From: Bacteroidales bacterium
GTDB lineage: Bacteria > Bacteroidota > Bacteroidia > Bacteroidales > UBA932
Length of the DNA stretch: 8,452 nt
Assembly (NCBI GenBank): GCA_017383945.1
Contig: JAFNUQ010000149.1
Location: forward strand, 1 to 8,452
Direction: 5' to 3'
The notes beneath the pieces were generated by a model. It ran no database searches. It was not told where the DNA came from and was given only the letters and a program-made list of their open reading frames with translations. Shown here in pieces: positions 6,270 through 8,452 of this stretch. Both the position numbers and the translations under genes were made by a program. The stretch's first letter is position 1. Each line of letters starts with the position of its first letter.

Positions 6270-7910
6270 ATGAAGAAAATTTTTAAAGCTCTAGCGCTTT
6301 GCGCATTGGTGGTATTTGCTGCCTCTTGTTCTAAATCAAGAGCAGAGCAGATGAAACTTGCAGAAAATGTAAACATTGACTGCACACCAGAAGTTTTGGC
6401 TCTTGTGGGCGATAAGATTAACGCAACAATTACTGTTACCTATCCTGCAAAGTACTTCCACCCTAAGGCTACTCTTGAGGTGACACCGGTGCTTGTATAT
6501 GAAGGTGGTGAGCAGACTGGTCCTACTTTTACATACCAGGGCGACAAGGTAAAAGACAACTACACTGTGGTTTCTTATGCCGGTGGTACTGTGACTCAGA
6601 AAGTAGCTTTTGACTATGTAAAGGGCGTAGAGAAATCATATCTCGAGCTCCGCAGCACAGCTTTCTATGGTGGTTCTCCTATCGAGATTCCTGCAATCAA
6701 GGTTGCTGACGGCTGTAATGTGACTCAGCTTCTTGCAACTACCGGTGGCGAGTTTGGCTTCAAGAAGGACGCATACCAGGACGTGATCGTTGAGTCTACA
6801 GAGGGACAGGTGATGTACAATGTAAACTCATCAGTAGTTAAGAATTCTGAGCTCAAGAGCCAGTCGGTTAAGGACTTCCAGGCTGCACTTGAGGAGGTGG
6901 CCGCAGATGAGCGTTACACAATCACCAACACTCGAGTTGTTGCCTATGCTTCACCAGAGGGTGGCCAGAAGCACAATGCTGAGCTTTCAGACAAGAGAGC
7001 TGCTTCTGCTCAGAAGGCTTGGGATAAGGTAACTAAGGGTATGACTGCAAACAATCTTGAGGTTCAGAGCGTGGGTCAGGACTGGGAAGGTTTCCAGGAA
7101 GCAATCCAGAATTCTAACATCGAGGATAAGGAACTCATCCTTCGCGTTCTTTCTATGTATAGCGATCCTGCAGTGAGAGAGTCAGAGATTAAGAATATGT
7201 CTGCTATCTACACAGAGATCAGCAAGAACGTATTCCCAGAGCTTCGTAGAGCACGTTTCGTGGCTGACCTTGAATACCGCAACTTCTCTAACGAGGAGCT
7301 TGAGGAGCTTTCACGCAAGGCTATCGACGCTCTCGGAGAGGAGGCTCTTCTCAGAGTAGCTGCCAATACAGAAGATACTGCTCGCAAGGCAGAGCTTTAT
7401 AAACTCACTGCAAACAAGTTTGCTTCTGATCGTGCAAAATTCAACCTTGCAGTGCTCGCACTTCAGGCTGGCAACGTAGCTGAGGCAGAGGCTCACCTCG
7501 CTTCAGTAAAGGTTTCAGATGGTGATGTTGCCAATGCAAAGGGCGTATGCGAATGGCGCAAGGGTAACCTCGACAAGGCTGCTCAGCTCTTCAAGCAGGC
7601 AGGTACAGCTGAGGCAAAGGCCAATCTCGGCACAATCCAGCTCGTTCAGGGTGACTATGCTGCAGCTGCATCAACTCTCGCTTCAACCGACAGCCACAAC
7701 CTCGCAATTGCATACATTCTCTCAGGTGACCTTGCAAAGGCAGAGAAGGCTATCACTTGCAACTGCGCAAGAAGCAACTACCTCCGCGCTGTTATTGCAG
7801 CTCGCAAGGGCAATGCTTCAGACGTGAAGAAGTATCTTGAAGTTGCTAGCAAGACTCCTGCATTTGCAAAGCGTGCAGAGAAGGATGTTGAGTTTGCAAA
7901 CTACAGATAA
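6270..7910 (+). CDS. OmpA-like domain and TPR-containing lipoprotein
   Basis: The 546-residue product has a lipoprotein signal (MKKIFKALAL, lipobox FAASC ending at Cys20). Residues 25-170 form a beta-rich region (ATITVTYPAKYF, LEVTPVLVYEGG). Residues about 182-335 resemble an OmpA C-terminal fold: VMYNVNSS, then VVAYASPEGG (223-232) and AELSDKRAAS (237-246), equivalent to 'GhtDxxG ... LSxxRAxxV'. Arg243 sits at the peptidoglycan-contact Arg, but the usual Asp is replaced by Ser228. Residues about 390-530 are Ala-rich helical repeats of TPR type (AVLALQAGNVAEAEAHL, GVCEWRKGNLDKAAQLFKQ, GTIQLVQGDYAAAASTL, AYILSGDLAKAEKAI). The protein probably sits in the periplasm, tied to the outer membrane, as a scaffold. 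Codon use is rich in GCT, AAG and CTT, and its promoter lies close by, which suggests strong expression. It is divergent from the activator gene and ends at the hairpin 7952-7978. Confidence 0.8.
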   Translation: MKKIFKALALCALVVFAASCSKSRAEQMKLAENVNIDCTPEVLALVGDKINATITVTYPAKYFHPKATLEVTPVLVYEGGEQTGPTFTYQGDKVKDNYTVVSYAGGTVTQKVAFDYVKGVEKSYLELRSTAFYGGSPIEIPAIKVADGCNVTQLLATTGGEFGFKKDAYQDVIVESTEGQVMYNVNSSVVKNSELKSQSVKDFQAALEEVAADERYTITNTRVVAYASPEGGQKHNAELSDKRAASAQKAWDKVTKGMTANNLEVQSVGQDWEGFQEAIQNSNIEDKELILRVLSMYSDPAVRESEIKNMSAIYTEISKNVFPELRRARFVADLEYRNFSNEELEELSRKAIDALGEEALLRVAANTEDTARKAELYKLTANKFASDRAKFNLAVLALQAGNVAEAEAHLASVKVSDGDVANAKGVCEWRKGNLDKAAQLFKQAGTAEAKANLGTIQLVQGDYAAAASTLASTDSHNLAIAYILSGDLAKAEKAITCNCARSNYLRAVIAARKGNASDVKKYLEVASKTPAFAKRAEKDVEFANYR

Positions 7911-7919
7911 TCATTAGTT

Positions 7920-7950
7920 TTTGCAATTTGCAGAATAATTTGTATATTTG
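7920..7950 (+). promoter_or_regulatory. Promoter for rpsL
   Basis: TTTG at 7920-7923 and TATATTTG at 7943-7950 are 19 bases apart, the same spacing as in the tRNA-Gly promoter. Transcription should start a few bases downstream, in or beside the 5' arm of the hairpin 7952-7975, leaving a leader of about 45 bases before ATG 8002. Confidence 0.8.
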
Positions 7951-7951
7951 C

Positions 7952-7978
7952 AGCCCCCAAAATAGCTTGGGGGCTTTT
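7952..7978 (+). terminator. Intrinsic terminator after the OmpA-like gene, in the rpsL leader
   Basis: Arms 7952-7960 and 7967-7975 form 9 perfect base pairs (AGCCCCCAA / TTGGGGGCT) around AATAGC, followed by TTT. It lies 41 bases after the lipoprotein stop and immediately downstream of the rpsL -7 box, so it terminates the upstream gene while lying at the start of the rpsL transcript. Confidence 0.75.
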
Positions 7979-8001
7979 ATAATATTTATTTACAATCATT
8001 T

Positions 8002-8322
8002 ATGCCAACAATTCAACAATTGGTTCGCAAAGGACGCGAGGTTATTGAAGTAAAGTCAAAGTCTCGTGCGTTGGATGCTTGTCCTCAGAAGCGTGGCGTA
8101 TGCCTTAGAGTTTACACTACAACTCCTAAGAAACCTAACTCAGCGATGCGTAAGGTTGCCCGTGTACGTCTTACAAACTCAAAAGAGGTCAATGCCTACA
8201 TCCCTGGTGAGGGTCACAACCTTCAGGAGCACTCAATCGTGCTCGTTCGTGGTGGTCGTGTAAAGGACCTTCCAGGTGTACGTTACCACATCCTTAGAGG
8301 AGCTTTGGATACTGCCGGTGTA
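8002..8322 (+). CDS. rpsL: 30S ribosomal protein S12, C-terminal end replaced (3' broken)
   Basis: From ATG 8002 the first 107 residues are clear S12: [32 protein letters not shown] (39-57), [20 protein letters not shown] (66-85) and [21 protein letters not shown] (87-107). S12 lies at the decoding centre of the small subunit. The PKKPNS and VKDLPGVR loops carry the residues tied to decoding accuracy and streptomycin response (Lys43, Lys88), and Asp89 is the usual RimO modification site. After Val107 the expected basic tail (R-S-K-Y-G-x-K-R-P pattern, about 20-30 residues) is absent and an unrelated hydrophobic sequence follows in frame. An AT-rich start region without Shine-Dalgarno is normal for this group. 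rpsG and fusA, which usually follow, are not seen. Confidence 0.93.
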
Positions 8323-8452
8323 GTTATGAATTCTCTCGGAAAATATGTTGCAGTAGTACTCGGCGGCAATCTGCTCCAATTCTTTGTAGTTTTGCCGATT
8401 TTTCTGCTTATCCGAAAAATCAATCCTTTGAAAGTTTTTCGTGATATGCTTC
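8323..8452 (+). other. Fragment of a probable dicarboxylate/amino-acid:cation symporter, joined in frame to rpsL
   Basis: The 43 complete codons from 8323 to the window edge encode a non-ribosomal sequence: [19 protein letters not shown], a strongly hydrophobic stretch [11 protein letters not shown], then [14 protein letters not shown] membrane helix followed by a basic 'N-P-L-x-x-F-x-x-M-L' turn resembles the middle of sodium:dicarboxylate symporters (DAACS/SDF family), just before their Ser-rich substrate loop. There is no start codon context or promoter of its own, and the frame is that of S12. The family call is by pattern memory only; another membrane protein is possible. The abrupt change at about 8322 suggests a chimeric join rather than a real gene. 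Confidence 0.6.

Noticed and set aside
8066..8263. Separate 65-residue open frame inside rpsL
   Set aside because: It is a second frame of the well-conserved S12 gene; the S12 frame explains the region fully.
8323..8452. A genuine new S12-transporter fusion protein
   Set aside because: It would remove the essential S12 tail and attach an internal, not N-terminal, transporter fragment; a chimeric join is far simpler, so it is reported only as an anomaly.

Overview
The window looks chromosomal and comes from a member of the order Bacteroidales. The evidence is the genus-typical promoter form (TTTG, about 19 bases, TAnnTTTG) seen upstream of several genes, AT-rich start regions without clear Shine-Dalgarno sites, lipoprotein-rich envelope genes, and the gene set sigma-54 activator - lptE - TPR protein - secG. 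Genus cannot be fixed from the sequence. The window looks like core genome with a small polysaccharide-degradation edge at the left. I see no mobile element, CRISPR array or defence system.

Layout: (1) 1-1184, plus strand: the last 38 codons of a probable beta-helix/pectate-lyase-like protein, then a complete GH43-type lipoprotein; these look like the end of a carbohydrate-utilisation locus. (2) 1188-1366: a hairpin, a promoter, tRNA-Gly(GCC) and a strong terminator serving both strands. (3) 1377-3431, minus strand: a clpB-like AAA+ disaggregase gene without an N-terminal domain, with a short D2 segment and an in-frame TAA 35 codons before the end expected by homology. (4) 3474-6196, minus strand: a tight four-gene run, sigma-54-type activator, lptE, a TPR-containing protein and secG, joined by 4- and 7-base overlaps and a 3-base gap, closed by an intrinsic terminator at 3474-3506. 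(5) 6270-7910, plus strand: an OmpA-like/TPR lipoprotein read divergently from the activator. (6) 7920-8322: terminator, promoter and most of rpsL (S12). (7) 8323-8452: S12 reading continues in frame into a hydrophobic protein segment resembling a sodium:dicarboxylate-type symporter, not the S12 tail.

Functionally, regions 4 and 5 concern the cell envelope: LPS insertion (LptE), protein export (SecG) and an outer-membrane-type lipoprotein. ClpB and S12 are housekeeping functions. The two features that do not fit an ordinary chromosome are the S12/transporter junction, most simply a chimeric read or assembly join near a contig end, and the interrupted, shortened clpB, which could be real decay, a real compact variant or a base error. 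No convincing new biological system was found.
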